Shown: positions 7,541-16,923, numbered from the stretch's first letter. The stretch is 33,417 bases of DNA from Vacuolonema iberomarrocanum LEGE 07170 (GCA_015207365.1 JADEXA010000069.1:1-33417), one strand, 5' to 3'. Notes: generated by a model not told the origin, from the sequence alone. Numbers and translations: made by a program.

Positions 7541-10500
7541 ATGCCAGAGCCAATAAGACAGCAAAGTAACCCCTTTTCCACTGGAGGCGGTGGAGCAAAT
7601 TTTGAAACACGGGTTCAAGCAGCCTTTACCGTTCTTATGCTGTCGGGTCGGCTTGCGCCCTGCCTACCACCATTTCCAATTACAAAAATAAAACTTCAAG
7701 GGCGTTATGCGGGTTTTAATACTGATGATTTTATTGTGTTTGCCAAGCAGTCAGAAACAGAGGAAGAAGCAAGGTTACTAGCTCAAATAAAGCACGATGT
7801 TAGCATCACAGCAGGAGATACAACCTTCGCTGAAGTCATTCAAAGTACCTGGAATGATTTCAATGGCGAAAGCTTTAATCCTAACACTGATGTTCTCGCT
7901 CTTATCACAGGTCCTCTAAGCGCAACTGACATAAACAATGTGCGACCTATTCTGGAGTGGGCGAGGCACACTGAAAATGAAGAAGAATTTTTTACCAAAA
8001 TTAACACTGCCAAATTTAGTAGTGATGCAAAAAGAAAAAAGTTGGAAGCGTTCAAGACGCATTTGAAGACGGCTAATAGTGAAACTGATGTTTCTGACAA
8101 ACAGCTATGGGAGTTCTTAAAAGTCTTTCATCTCATTGGCTACGATTTAGATACAGAATTAGGAAGTACCTTATCCTTACTTCATTCTCTAATTGCTCAA
8201 TATGCGAATGAATCTGCAACGTCTTTGTGGGCAAGAATCGTTGATGCTGTTCAAGTCGCCAATCAAAATGCAGGAACAATCACTTTAGAGACTTTACCAG
8301 AAGATATTCAGACTGCATTTAGTACTGTTAGTTCATCTAGTTGGTCATCAGATATTACCAAGCTCAAGGAACATGGCAATTATATTTTAGGTGGTATAAG
8401 AACTACTGTTGGTGGAGTTCATATTGAACAACCGGATATATTCTCTGAACTGTTCAGTTTGACTGAAACCTCTAGCTTCGTTTTTGTTTCTGGAGAGCGT
8501 GGTTCTGGAAAATCTAGCCTGATACGAGAGTTTTCAGACTATATCAGTAAAAGTGCTCCTATATTCTGTCTACGCACTGAGGATTTAGAGCAGTCTCATC
8601 TTGACAATGTTTTTTCAGCAATGGGCTTAAGAAGTTCACTTTCTGATATAGAAGCAGGCTTCGCTTTAATGCCCAAAAAGTACTTAATCATCGAGTCGCT
8701 TGAAAAGCTTCTTGAGCTAGATAAAACAACAGCGTTTATAGACTTGCTTCAATTACTGAGAACGCATCAAGGCTGGACTGTGATCGCTACTGGTCGTGAC
8801 TATGCGTATCAACAAATAACATTTAACTATCTTCAGCCTTTTGGAGTTAACTTTCAAACACTTACATTAAGTAGTTTTAGTAATGATCAAGTTCAGAATC
8901 TATGCGAACGACTTGAACCCTTGCAAAAAATTTCTGAAAATCCGAAGTTGAAACCATTGCTAAAATCGCCATTTTTCGCAGATTTAGCATACAGGGTTCT
9001 TCAAACTGGAACGGAATTTACGTCTCAGGATGGTGAGAAGGAGTTCCGCATTGCAGTCTGGCGAAATGTAATTGCCAAAGAACAAGATCGAGCAAATGGA
9101 ATGCCGCTTAAGCGAAAGCAAGCCTTCGTTAATATTGCAGTCAGTCGAGCCAAGCAAATGGTCTATGGGGTTCCTGAAGCTGATTTCGATAGTGATGCTA
9201 TATTCAAGCTCGAAGAAGATACCTTAGTTCGTCGCGACTCCACGAATAACCTTGTTAGTCCATCGCATGATGTTTTAGAGGACTGGGCACTTAACCAATA
9301 CATTGACGATACTTACCGAACGCACTCAGGTAGAATACAAGATTTCCTTGATGCAATCGGTCATGAACCTGCAATAAACCGTGCATTTCGCTTGTGGCTT
9401 CATCAAAAGTTAAGGTACGGTGAGAATGTTTATGATTTTGTGCGCTCTGTTCTTACTAGTCAAGATATCCAGAGCTATTGGCAGGATGAAGCTATTGCTG
9501 CAATACTTCAAGGCGATAATCCAGATGAAGTTCTCAGTTCTTTAAAGGATCAGCTTTTTCTAGACAATGGGAAACTCCTAAAACGCTTTTGCTTCATTCT
9601 TCGAATAGCTTGCCAAACACCAGATCAAACATTCACTCCAAAACTTAGAAAAAGTGATGATAGCTCTTTAGTTGATGCCTTACTTCTTAAACCCTATGGT
9701 CAAGGCTGGAGAGCCATAATTTGTTTTCTATTTGAAAATAGAGATTCCTTATTTGAGGGGTTAATACCGCATTTAACAGCAGTCCTAAATGATTGGTCTT
9801 CCATCTTAAATCTAAATGAAGATTTACCGTTGTCAGCTCATGAAGCAGGGTTACTAGCTCTTCACGTCTTGACTCCTCTTAAGGAATCATACAGAGATGA
9901 TGACGATAGAGAAAAATTGCTTAGCACTATCATAAAAACTATTCCGGCAATACAGGAAGATTTCTTAAGTCTTTTAAATACTGATGTTTTTGCAGATCAA
10001 GCTGATAGTTCTGTAGATCAGGAAGAAATTCTACCTAGTGATGTCGGTAAGAACAAAGAGCTAGAAGAACGTTCGCAAGCTATGGGAACTAGATTAGAAG
10101 AGCTTTTGCAACCTATTTTTGTTGATGATTCCGATGACGATTTTAGGCGATCACGCCGACCACATTATGTTGAAGAATTTTGCAAAATGGCGTTTCAAGG
10201 AATTGAAACCGCTTTCTTTTGCAAGTACGATCCAGACACGCTGATCAAACTATCACGCTTTGAGTGGTTAATTAGAAAATCTAAGAAAGGGCATAGTTAC
10301 CGTTACAGTAGAACCATAGGAGTAAATCATTACTTCCGCCTCCACGAACATCGATATGAGTTTTCTCCTGCTAGTGGGGCTAAGGGTCCATTTCAACCCC
10401 TTTTACGTTTTCACCCGAGAAAAGGCTTAGATTTCATTCTAAACCTACTTAATATTGCAGCAGCAGAATATGCTCATTCTGACTTAGATGCACCAGATCG

Positions 10501-12805
10501 CTATTCATCGACACAACGCGATTCTTCAAAGCCGGTATTCGAACCTTTGACTATCCAGTTGAATGATGGAACAAAAATTCAGCAGCATTATTCCGGTCGC
10601 CTATGGGCTGCATATCGTGGACATTCTGTAGTTCCTTATTTGTTGCAGTCTGCTCTCATGGCGCTTGAGAACTGGCTAATCGCATACGTTGAGTGTTTTG
10701 AATCAGATCACATAGAATGGCTATTCGACTACATTCTACGAAATAGTAACTCTGTCATGCCTACAGCAGTATTGGCTTCTGTAGCAACAGGTTTTCATGC
10801 AAAAGTTGGGAAATCTGCACTACCACTTCTACGTACTGCTGATCTTTATCACATGGATCGAAGCCGAATTATTCATGAACGAGGTGTCAATGAAATTGAT
10901 TGGCATCGTTCTGGTTTTGATGCGCTCTCTAAACTTTATTCAGAAGAGAGACGTACTGCTGCTTTGCGTCCGTGGCGGACAGAACATTTAGAGATGTTGA
11001 TTGTGCGCCTTCAGTTTTCCGAGTGGAAGACTGAAGCACTTGCTGCTATTGATTTGCTGCGTGCATCTGAACCTCAAGATGAAACGACACGATTTCTCTT
11101 ACACCGAATTGATAGTCGTGGTTGGAAACCTGTAGAGGATAAAGAGAATGACAGAATTGTTTTTGAGCCTGAAGACTTAGAACCTGATCTAAAGGATAGT
11201 CAGCAGCAAGCTCAAGAAAGGTTGCTAATGCAAAACCGCTTCTCTACACTTTATCTTTGGGCAAGGCAAACCTTTGAACACGAGCCGATAGAGAATGAAT
11301 ACTATGCGAAGTGGCATGAAGCTCTTGCTGAAGCAAAAGAGTTATTTAAAGAACTCAATTCTGGTGCTGTTGGTGGCTTAAAAACAATGTATTCTGGTGC
11401 TGTTGTTACTGCCGCTGCTACTTTTATTCGAGACTATTTAAGTGAATTGAATGAAGAAGATATTTCATGGTGTGTTGAATTAATAGTTCAAGCAGTTACA
11501 GCGAATGCAGACTCAAATAATCCAACAGCGATAGCAGATAGGACTAATCACGACGGTGCATCTGCTGCGGCATCTATTCTCCCAATTTTGTTAGATTTTG
11601 TTTCTGAAGCGCAGGAGAATTTTCTCGTCAAAAAGTTAATTGCTATTGCACTAACACACGTCAATGAAAGTATTCGGCATAAAGCAGCAGAGGGTATCAG
11701 AAATCATCTTTGGCAAAGAGATTCTGAGTTCGCACAGAAATGTATTGTTGGGGCACTTGAGTATGCCCGTTTGGAGCAAGACCAAGATGATCAATTAGTA
11801 AAGAGACGAATACATAGCCTAGAGGGTGCTGATCAAGAGGCTGAGATTACTAAGCTACAAGAAAGGAAAGATGAATTTCGCGAGCGCTTTGCAAATAGTG
11901 AGTTTTCTAGTGAGCTTGAAAAAATAACCCTTCAAGCCTATAGCCATTGGTATCTTTTAAGCCCATGTTTGATGGTACCAGATGGCTCAAGAGAATCTAG
12001 TCATACCCAATTGTTGTCTAATATGCTAAGTCTCTTCTTTGAATCTGAGCAGCAAGAACATACTTATGGCTCTGAAAGAGATAGGAACTTGGAAATGCAT
12101 TACGAAATTCGACACGCTTTCACAGAGCGTTTTGCAAAGCATGTATTCTGCCTACAAGATTTAAATTTTCACCCCTATCTTGAATACATAATAGCAGGTT
12201 GCGACATAGCACCTGAATTTATTGATTATTTAGCTTTACAAGTAGCCGTTATTGCTGAAAGAGCAAATAGGAAGGAAGTTTACTGGCAACTATGGAAAGA
12301 GTTATCGCAAAAATTGAAAGAGTTGGCTACTGATCTCACTGCCAGTGGATCTGGATCAAGGCATCAGGGCAGTAGGCGAAAGTTAATTCGTAATATGTTA
12401 CACGCTGATGCGTCTTGGCAAAAAGTTGATTATGAAAATCAGGATATTATACTTGGGAAAGAATTGCTACTTGAGTTTGCCACAAATGCTGGAAATAATC
12501 CGGATGTGTTTGAAGCATTAGCCTCACTTATGTATCATTTCCGCTCAATCTTCTTTGAGCCAGGAATATACATTCTCTCTAGACATCAAAGAGAACAAGG
12601 TGGAACTCGTCTATTTTCAGGGAGAAATACTGTGTTCTATTTGGAAAGATCCATTCAATATTTTCTACAAATCGATCAAGTGGAACCTTTATCAAGAAGT
12701 TTGCACGAGTCATGTTTGGTTCTGCTCAATGCAATTATTGAAACTGCTTCCTCAAGAGGATATTATCTCCGAGAACATCTTATTCGATCTCGTAAAATAT
12801 TGTGA
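7541..12805 (+). CDS. Avs-like STAND NTPase with N-terminal Cap4/DUF4297-type nuclease domain
   Basis: A 1754-residue protein with the build of bacterial STAND immune sensors. Residues 15-90 hold GGGGANFE (E22), NTDDFIVFAK (D62/D63) and AQIKHD (Q82-x-K84), the order expected of a PD-(D/E)xK nuclease of the Cap4/DUF4297 type. The NTPase has Walker A GERGSGKSS from residue 318, a Walker B-like KYLIIESLEKL around 380-390 and the arginine sensor ATGRDY at 416-421. A winged-helix segment with SHDVLEDWAL is near 575-584. About 1100 residues of helical sequence follow, the usual target-sensing region. By analogy with Avs proteins it would bind a phage protein, oligomerise and cut DNA; the trigger is unknown. 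Low GC and lack of HIP1 octamers mark it as acquired. It is a single gene with no visible partner. Exact Avs class is not decidable by eye. Confidence 0.75.
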   Translation: MPEPIRQQSNPFSTGGGGANFETRVQAAFTVLMLSGRLAPCLPPFPITKIKLQGRYAGFNTDDFIVFAKQSETEEEARLLAQIKHDVSITAGDTTFAEVIQSTWNDFNGESFNPNTDVLALITGPLSATDINNVRPILEWARHTENEEEFFTKINTAKFSSDAKRKKLEAFKTHLKTANSETDVSDKQLWEFLKVFHLIGYDLDTELGSTLSLLHSLIAQYANESATSLWARIVDAVQVANQNAGTITLETLPEDIQTAFSTVSSSSWSSDITKLKEHGNYILGGIRTTVGGVHIEQPDIFSELFSLTETSSFVFVSGERGSGKSSLIREFSDYISKSAPIFCLRTEDLEQSHLDNVFSAMGLRSSLSDIEAGFALMPKKYLIIESLEKLLELDKTTAFIDLLQLLRTHQGWTVIATGRDYAYQQITFNYLQPFGVNFQTLTLSSFSNDQVQNLCERLEPLQKISENPKLKPLLKSPFFADLAYRVLQTGTEFTSQDGEKEFRIAVWRNVIAKEQDRANGMPLKRKQAFVNIAVSRAKQMVYGVPEADFDSDAIFKLEEDTLVRRDSTNNLVSPSHDVLEDWALNQYIDDTYRTHSGRIQDFLDAIGHEPAINRAFRLWLHQKLRYGENVYDFVRSVLTSQDIQSYWQDEAIAAILQGDNPDEVLSSLKDQLFLDNGKLLKRFCFILRIACQTPDQTFTPKLRKSDDSSLVDALLLKPYGQGWRAIICFLFENRDSLFEGLIPHLTAVLNDWSSILNLNEDLPLSAHEAGLLALHVLTPLKESYRDDDDREKLLSTIIKTIPAIQEDFLSLLNTDVFADQADSSVDQEEILPSDVGKNKELEERSQAMGTRLEELLQPIFVDDSDDDFRRSRRPHYVEEFCKMAFQGIETAFFCKYDPDTLIKLSRFEWLIRKSKKGHSYRYSRTIGVNHYFRLHEHRYEFSPASGAKGPFQPLLRFHPRKGLDFILNLLNIAAAEYAHSDLDAPDRYSSTQRDSSKPVFEPLTIQLNDGTKIQQHYSGRLWAAYRGHSVVPYLLQSALMALENWLIAYVECFESDHIEWLFDYILRNSNSVMPTAVLASVATGFHAKVGKSALPLLRTADLYHMDRSRIIHERGVNEIDWHRSGFDALSKLYSEERRTAALRPWRTEHLEMLIVRLQFSEWKTEALAAIDLLRASEPQDETTRFLLHRIDSRGWKPVEDKENDRIVFEPEDLEPDLKDSQQQAQERLLMQNRFSTLYLWARQTFEHEPIENEYYAKWHEALAEAKELFKELNSGAVGGLKTMYSGAVVTAAATFIRDYLSELNEEDISWCVELIVQAVTANADSNNPTAIADRTNHDGASAAASILPILLDFVSEAQENFLVKKLIAIALTHVNESIRHKAAEGIRNHLWQRDSEFAQKCIVGALEYARLEQDQDDQLVKRRIHSLEGADQEAEITKLQERKDEFRERFANSEFSSELEKITLQAYSHWYLLSPCLMVPDGSRESSHTQLLSNMLSLFFESEQQEHTYGSERDRNLEMHYEIRHAFTERFAKHVFCLQDLNFHPYLEYIIAGCDIAPEFIDYLALQVAVIAERANRKEVYWQLWKELSQKLKELATDLTASGSGSRHQGSRRKLIRNMLHADASWQKVDYENQDIILGKELLLEFATNAGNNPDVFEALASLMYHFRSIFFEPGIYILSRHQREQGGTRLFSGRNTVFYLERSIQYFLQIDQVEPLSRSLHESCLVLLNAIIETASSRGYYLREHLIRSRKIL

Positions 12806-13363
12806 GTCTAAATTTTAGTTTTGCAAGTGGAAAATATCGCCGTAGAAGTTATTTTCTATGTATGCAGCAGGTTGTAGTGTTGGTGGGAAGCGCAAGATAA
12901 AAACCGTGTTGCAGCAGATGGAACTGAGTTGCGAAAGATACTAGCTGTTAATAAACACGACCGTTACCTGGCTTCATTTGACCGCGATGACTCCAGGTAA
13001 AATCACGCGATTCATCAACACAAAGACTCGTAAAACGGTTTTGGCCCTGCATCTACTTCTTGCCCAAATCGCTATTGGTCTGAATCTGCGGTCTTGAACG
13101 ACTGATGAGCCTCAATACCAAGGAACAAAATATTCGCCAGGGACATCATATTGCTTGTCCAGATGTGTGGTTGCGATCACGGATACGATTTGATTGCATG
13201 GCACATCCCAGTGATGTCCCTTCTATCGATCCGCTCTTCGTGTGTGGCCTCCGTTGAGATCTGCGAAGAAGAATGCCCGCGTTGATAGGGTTGGGCATTT
13301 CTGCGTAACGGACTCTGCGCGTGTTTACGCGCGCGTGTTTACGACTGACAGTAGGCTAAAATC
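12806..13363. other. Non-coding stretch after the defence gene
   Basis: About 560 bp without a convincing gene. It contains GCAAGATAAA at 12892-12901 followed by a weak dyad and GTTAATA at 12949-12955, possibly a worn attC. It also holds the inverted repeat TTACCTGG/CCAGGTAA (12964-12971, 12993-13000), a 7-bp hairpin AATGCCC/GGGCATT (13272-13278, 13293-13299), and a 14-bp direct repeat before the next gene. Composition shifts from AT-rich to GC-rich across it, so the edge of the transferred segment probably lies here. Confidence 0.4.
13317..13342. promoter_or_regulatory. Direct repeat GCGCGTGTTTAC before the ATP-grasp gene
   Basis: Two identical 12-mers, 13317-13328 and 13331-13342, 14 bp apart, end 21 bases before the GTG start at 13364. 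They may be an operator for the two-gene unit that follows. No regulator is suggested. Confidence 0.3.
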
Positions 13364-14779
13364 GTGATCCCTAAATCGACTGAGTCAAACTTGAACGATG
13401 AAGCATCTAAACGGGACGACTCGCCAGCGATCGCCGAAGCTCAGTTGAAGTTGGCGATCGCCGACGCCGAGCAACGCGATTTGGAGGCTGCGAGACGACA
13501 CGCTACTATCGCGGCCGAGCAGGCAGCACCCGATTGGCCGCACCTAGAATCGCTCGGCATCCTTCTGTTCCAGCTGAGCAAGTTCTCGTCAGCCCGTTCT
13601 GTGCTAAAGCAGGCTTTGCAAAACGGGTCTTTGGGGGTTGAAGCACTCAAAGCATTGGCAGCACTGTCCCGCCGCGCTGGTGAGGCCGAAACTGCACGGC
13701 GCTGCATCGCGGCAGTAGCACAGCTTGAGGCGATCGCGACACCAAGTCGTCCCCATCCAGACCGACCCAACATCCTGCGTCTCCGCTCCGTGGAAAAAAG
13801 CTACTTCGGAATCAAGACGAATCGCGAAACGGGCTTGCGGTACTGCTGGCTAAAGGGCGGCCACTTTTCTAGCAAAAATCTACTGGAGCGAGACCGCTTC
13901 AACATCTATGTCGCGACCGTGTTTGGTGACAACCTGGGTCGGCTGGATGCGTTGCCAGACTTTGATATTTTCATGAACGGCGTCAGCTGCCCTGACCTGG
14001 ATCCGGTGGGGCTGGACAACGTCGAAGCCTTCCTGACGCAGTTCCCGAACATGCCCGTTATCAACCCACCGCATAAGGTGCGCCGCACCACCCGCGCCGA
14101 AAACTCCCGCCGCCTTGGCGCCCTCCCTCACGTCATTCTGCCGCAGACAGAGTTGTTTCTCCTGGACGGGCCTGCGGAAGCGATCGCCGCTCAGGTAGAA
14201 GCAGCCGGACTCGGTTACCCGATGATCGTGCGCCATCGCGGCACGCAGACCGGTAAGACGGTGGAGAAGGTTGACAGCCGTTCGGCTCTCGTCGAATGGC
14301 TAGCGGCCCAACCCCTTGGCACCGAGGTCTATGCCACCGCCTTTATCGATTGTCGGTGGCAAGACGGTTACTACCATAAGTCACGCGTATTCTTCATTGA
14401 CGGTGAATTATTTCCCGTTGCCAGTTTGGCCAGCGATAGTTGGCAGATCCATTCGGGCGATCGCTATCGCGTGATGTCATCCACGCCTTCGACCCAGGAA
14501 GACGAGAACCGTTTCTTACGGGATCCTGCAGCCTACTTGGGTGCAAAGGCGATCGATGCGCTCTACGCCATCCATGACACCATCGCTCTGGATTTCTTCG
14601 GTATTGACTTCACCCTCGACTCGGAGCACAACGTGATCGTGTTCGAGGCCAATGCTGCCATGCGCCACAATTTTGACCATGCGGAAAACTTCCCGTATAC
14701 CCGCCCCCATCTAGAAAGGGTCTCAGAGGCATTTGCAACCATGGTCGAACGGCGTGCGATCGCGAGAAAGTCACAATAG
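13364..14779 (+). CDS. TPR / ATP-grasp ligase-like protein
   Basis: A 471-residue protein with a GTG start. Residues about 15-125 form TPR-like helix pairs (AEQRDLEAARRHATIAAEQA, then ESLGILLFQLSKFSSARSVL). The second half is an ATP-grasp fold: YPMIVRHRGTQTGKTVEKV (nucleotide-binding strand and loop), EVYATAFIDC (hinge), ALDFFGIDFTL, and VIVFEANAAMRHN with the metal-binding E428-x-N430. ATP-grasp enzymes join a carboxylate to an amine or thiol through an acyl-phosphate. The substrate cannot be told here. The TPR front suggests docking of a protein or peptide. A TauD-type oxygenase gene follows 54 bases later on the same strand, and both are rich in HIP1-like sequence or GC, so the pair looks resident. 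A biosynthetic role (modified amino acid or short peptide) is inferred from this pairing. Confidence 0.65.
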   Translation: MIPKSTESNLNDEASKRDDSPAIAEAQLKLAIADAEQRDLEAARRHATIAAEQAAPDWPHLESLGILLFQLSKFSSARSVLKQALQNGSLGVEALKALAALSRRAGEAETARRCIAAVAQLEAIATPSRPHPDRPNILRLRSVEKSYFGIKTNRETGLRYCWLKGGHFSSKNLLERDRFNIYVATVFGDNLGRLDALPDFDIFMNGVSCPDLDPVGLDNVEAFLTQFPNMPVINPPHKVRRTTRAENSRRLGALPHVILPQTELFLLDGPAEAIAAQVEAAGLGYPMIVRHRGTQTGKTVEKVDSRSALVEWLAAQPLGTEVYATAFIDCRWQDGYYHKSRVFFIDGELFPVASLASDSWQIHSGDRYRVMSSTPSTQEDENRFLRDPAAYLGAKAIDALYAIHDTIALDFFGIDFTLDSEHNVIVFEANAAMRHNFDHAENFPYTRPHLERVSEAFATMVERRAIARKSQ

Positions 14780-14833
14780 ACTCCGTCAGCGTTCTCCCAG
14801 TTACGGTGACTCTCCTTGGTTTTTGACGTCAGT

Positions 14834-15673
14834 ATGCTTGACCAATACTCCACTCAGACAATGCCTAAATTGCACCTCGCCCAATTTGTTGCTCCGAACG
14901 GACAACTCTCCATCGAGGCGATCGACGAAATTGCCGCCGAGCTGACTGCTCGGCTGAGGGCATCGCCGCACTGGCTGGTTTTGGTCACGGAACAGAATCC
15001 GATTGACCTCGATAGGGTCGTCAACATTTTGACCGCCATGGGCCAGAGTGACGCGCCGACAGTCGGTGAATTGCCGCGCATTTCGAAGACAAAGATCCGA
15101 GTTGATGCGAAACAGCTCGCTCGCAAAGGAAAGGTGACACGCTACAGCCGTACCCCGGATGCCTTGCCTCTGCATACAGACTGCAGCAACAAGGCCATCC
15201 CGCCCAACTTGGTCGCATTTGCGATGGAACGGCCAGACCCACAAGGCGGCGGTGAAAGCGTGATATTGTCAGCGGCGGATCTCGTTCACGAATTGCCCGA
15301 AGACTTGGTCAGTCTCTTACGTCAACCCGTATTTCCTTTCACCAGTGAGAAACAGTACCCGATTCTCCAGGGTGAAGGAGACGATTGGCGGATTCGCTAT
15401 TACCGGAACCAGATCAACTCCGCGTTGGGCGAGCATTGTACGTTGTCGGACAACCTGCGGGAAGCGCTCGATGCATTGGAGCGCTACTTAGAACGATCCA
15501 AGCAATCGGTACGCTTTGCGCTGCAGGCGGGCGAGGTCCTAATCATGGATAATCAGCGCGTCTTGCACGGTCGTAGCGCGATGCCTGCTGACAGTCCACG
15601 GCTGATGCATCGATTCCGTCTGTCGGTGCCGACGCTGTCCACCCATAGAGCACGAGCCACTGCAATCGGCTAG
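14834..15673 (+). CDS. TauD/TfdA-type Fe(II)/2-oxoglutarate oxygenase
   Basis: A 279-residue protein of the clavaminate-synthase/TauD fold. The facial triad is visible as H114-x-D116 in PLHTDCSN and the distal H245 in RVLHGRS; an Arg in LMHRFRLS would bind 2-oxoglutarate. The family hydroxylates, desaturates or otherwise oxidises unactivated C-H bonds using Fe(II), O2 and 2-oxoglutarate. It follows the TPR/ATP-grasp gene, probably in one transcript, so it may oxidise the ligase's substrate or product. The start is uncertain: the frame opens with TTG at 14816, and ATGs lie at 14834 and 14861. None has a strong ribosome site, and 14834 was chosen as the first ATG. The gene ends 56 bp from the 3' end of the convergent integrase gene. 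Confidence 0.75.
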   Translation: MLDQYSTQTMPKLHLAQFVAPNGQLSIEAIDEIAAELTARLRASPHWLVLVTEQNPIDLDRVVNILTAMGQSDAPTVGELPRISKTKIRVDAKQLARKGKVTRYSRTPDALPLHTDCSNKAIPPNLVAFAMERPDPQGGGESVILSAADLVHELPEDLVSLLRQPVFPFTSEKQYPILQGEGDDWRIRYYRNQINSALGEHCTLSDNLREALDALERYLERSKQSVRFALQAGEVLIMDNQRVLHGRSAMPADSPRLMHRFRLSVPTLSTHRARATAIG

Positions 15674-15729
15674 CCGACTCGGTGAGGCGCGGACAAGGGA
15701 ATACCGATCGCGTTGTCACACCATACTGA

Positions 15730-16695
15730 CTAACCAATATCCAATGGACTTCGTACTCCCCGTCCCCCTCGATTCAGCACATGAGTGTAAATCATCGTCG
15801 TTTTCACATCTTTGTGACCAAGCAACTCTTGAATCGTGCGGATGTCGTAGCCATTTTCCAAAAGATGAGTGGCAAAGCTATGGCGAAACGTATGGCAGCC
15901 TACTTTCTTGGCAATTCTAACTTGTCTTACTGCCTGCTTTAGAGCTTTTTGAATGCCACTTTCGTGGAGATGATGCCGCCGCATTTCTTCACTGCGAGGA
16001 TCTTTGACAATGCGACCAGCCGGAAACACGTATTGCCAAATCCAGTCACGGTTAGCATTGGGGTATTTACGCTCTAAGGCAAATGGCAGATAAACTGAGC
16101 CAAAACCACGCCCTAAATCTTGCTGGTGTTGTCGCCGAATGCCGACGAGATGATCCTGAATTTCGGCAGCGGCCCTAGCGGGTAACATCGTCACCCGATT
16201 TTTGCGCCCTTTGCCATCTCTCACAATGATTTGATGTTGGGCGAAATCGACATCTTTGACCCTTAATCGCAGCGCTTCTGAAAGTCGTAAACCACTCCCG
16301 TAAAGCAGTTTTGCGACTAGCTGATGAGGCCCCGCCATGCTCTGAATGACAGCCAAAGCTTCGGCTTTGGTCAAAACAACGGGCAAATTGCGAGGCGCAC
16401 TCGCCCGAACCGCGTTAATACCCGTAATCTCGGTATCTAGGACTTTTTGATAAAGAAACAATATTGCATTCAGGGCTTGATTTTGGGTAGCCGCCGCGAC
16501 CTGTTGATTGACTGCCAAATCGCTCAGGAATGCCTCAATCTCGTCCCGTCCCATCTCTCTAGGATGTCGTTTGTGGTGGAACAAAATGTAGCGCTTTATC
16601 CATTGGACATATGTTTCTTCGGTGCGGTAAGCATAATGCCGCAGACGCATGACCTCACGGACTTGCTCTAGCAGCTTCTTCGGTTTTGGTTCCAT
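15730..16695 (-). CDS. intI: Integron integrase (tyrosine recombinase)
   Basis: A 321-residue IntI-type site-specific recombinase that inserts and excises cassettes between attI and folded attC. The N-terminal DNA-binding domain (residues 1-95) precedes the catalytic domain, with R137 (SGLRLSE), Lys in DGKGRKNR (162/165), H268 and R271 (CHTFRHSF), H294 (LLGHKD) and nucleophile Y303 (MIYTHV), all intact. The insertion that separates IntI from XerC/D is present at about 205-245, with LPFALERKYPNA, WIWQYVFPA and EEMRRHHLHES. The ATG at 16695 matches family starts. It is transcribed away from the cassettes, the usual integron layout. The promoter must lie in 16696-16780 or the repeat array. Intact integron integrases are not common in cyanobacteria as far as I know. 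Confidence 0.95.
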   Translation of the reverse strand: MEPKPKKLLEQVREVMRLRHYAYRTEETYVQWIKRYILFHHKRHPREMGRDEIEAFLSDLAVNQQVAAATQNQALNAILFLYQKVLDTEITGINAVRASAPRNLPVVLTKAEALAVIQSMAGPHQLVAKLLYGSGLRLSEALRLRVKDVDFAQHQIIVRDGKGRKNRVTMLPARAAAEIQDHLVGIRRQHQQDLGRGFGSVYLPFALERKYPNANRDWIWQYVFPAGRIVKDPRSEEMRRHHLHESGIQKALKQAVRQVRIAKKVGCHTFRHSFATHLLENGYDIRTIQELLGHKDVKTTMIYTHVLNRGGRGVRSPLDIG

Positions 16696-16768
16696 AGATT
16701 TTTAGGTAGACTCAGTAGCCAAGGTGTCAAAAAGCACAAAATAGTCTATTTGTACTATACCTGAAAAT

Positions 16769-16900
16769 ATGTGGAACCTTTCTCGCGATCCACCCGAATC
16801 AGCATAATATGCAGAAAGATTCTCACGATCTACCCAGATCTGCTTGATCGCAAGAAATTTTCTTGCGATCCACCCGAATCGTGATGATATACGGAAACTT
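16769..16900. repeat. 40-bp tandem repeat (three full copies plus part) in the attI region
   Basis: Full copies at 16781-16820, 16821-16860 and 16861-16900, with no spacer, share CGATC(C/T)ACCC(G/A)(A/G)ATC near the front and GAAA-TTT-like ends. 16769-16780 (ATGTGGAACCTT) matches the end of a further copy. Copies 1 and 3 are closest, copy 2 most diverged. The array fills the gap between the integrase start and the cassette border. In attI1 of class 1 integrons, two direct repeats bind integrase in addition to the simple site, so these may be equivalent accessory sites or carry the cassette promoter. Confidence 0.75.
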
Positions 16901-16916
16901 TCTGTCTAATAACATT

Positions 16917-16923
16917 GTTAGCC
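16917..16923 (+). other. attI / first cassette core site GTTAGCC
   Basis: GTTAGCC fits the GTTRRRY recombination core. Cleavage after the first G gives a cassette starting TTAGCC, the complement of GGCTAAC, the R'' box of the first attC at 17514. An inverted CTAAT lies just upstream (16905-16909), as expected of a simple attI site. Confidence 0.75.

Noticed and set aside
10797..10991. Small genes overlapping the large defence gene in other frames
   Set aside because: Open frames such as 10797-10991 and 12555-12818 have no ribosome site and no family resemblance, and lie wholly or mostly within a well-supported gene.
16769..16900. CRISPR array
   Set aside because: The 40-bp units follow each other without unique spacers and no cas gene is present.
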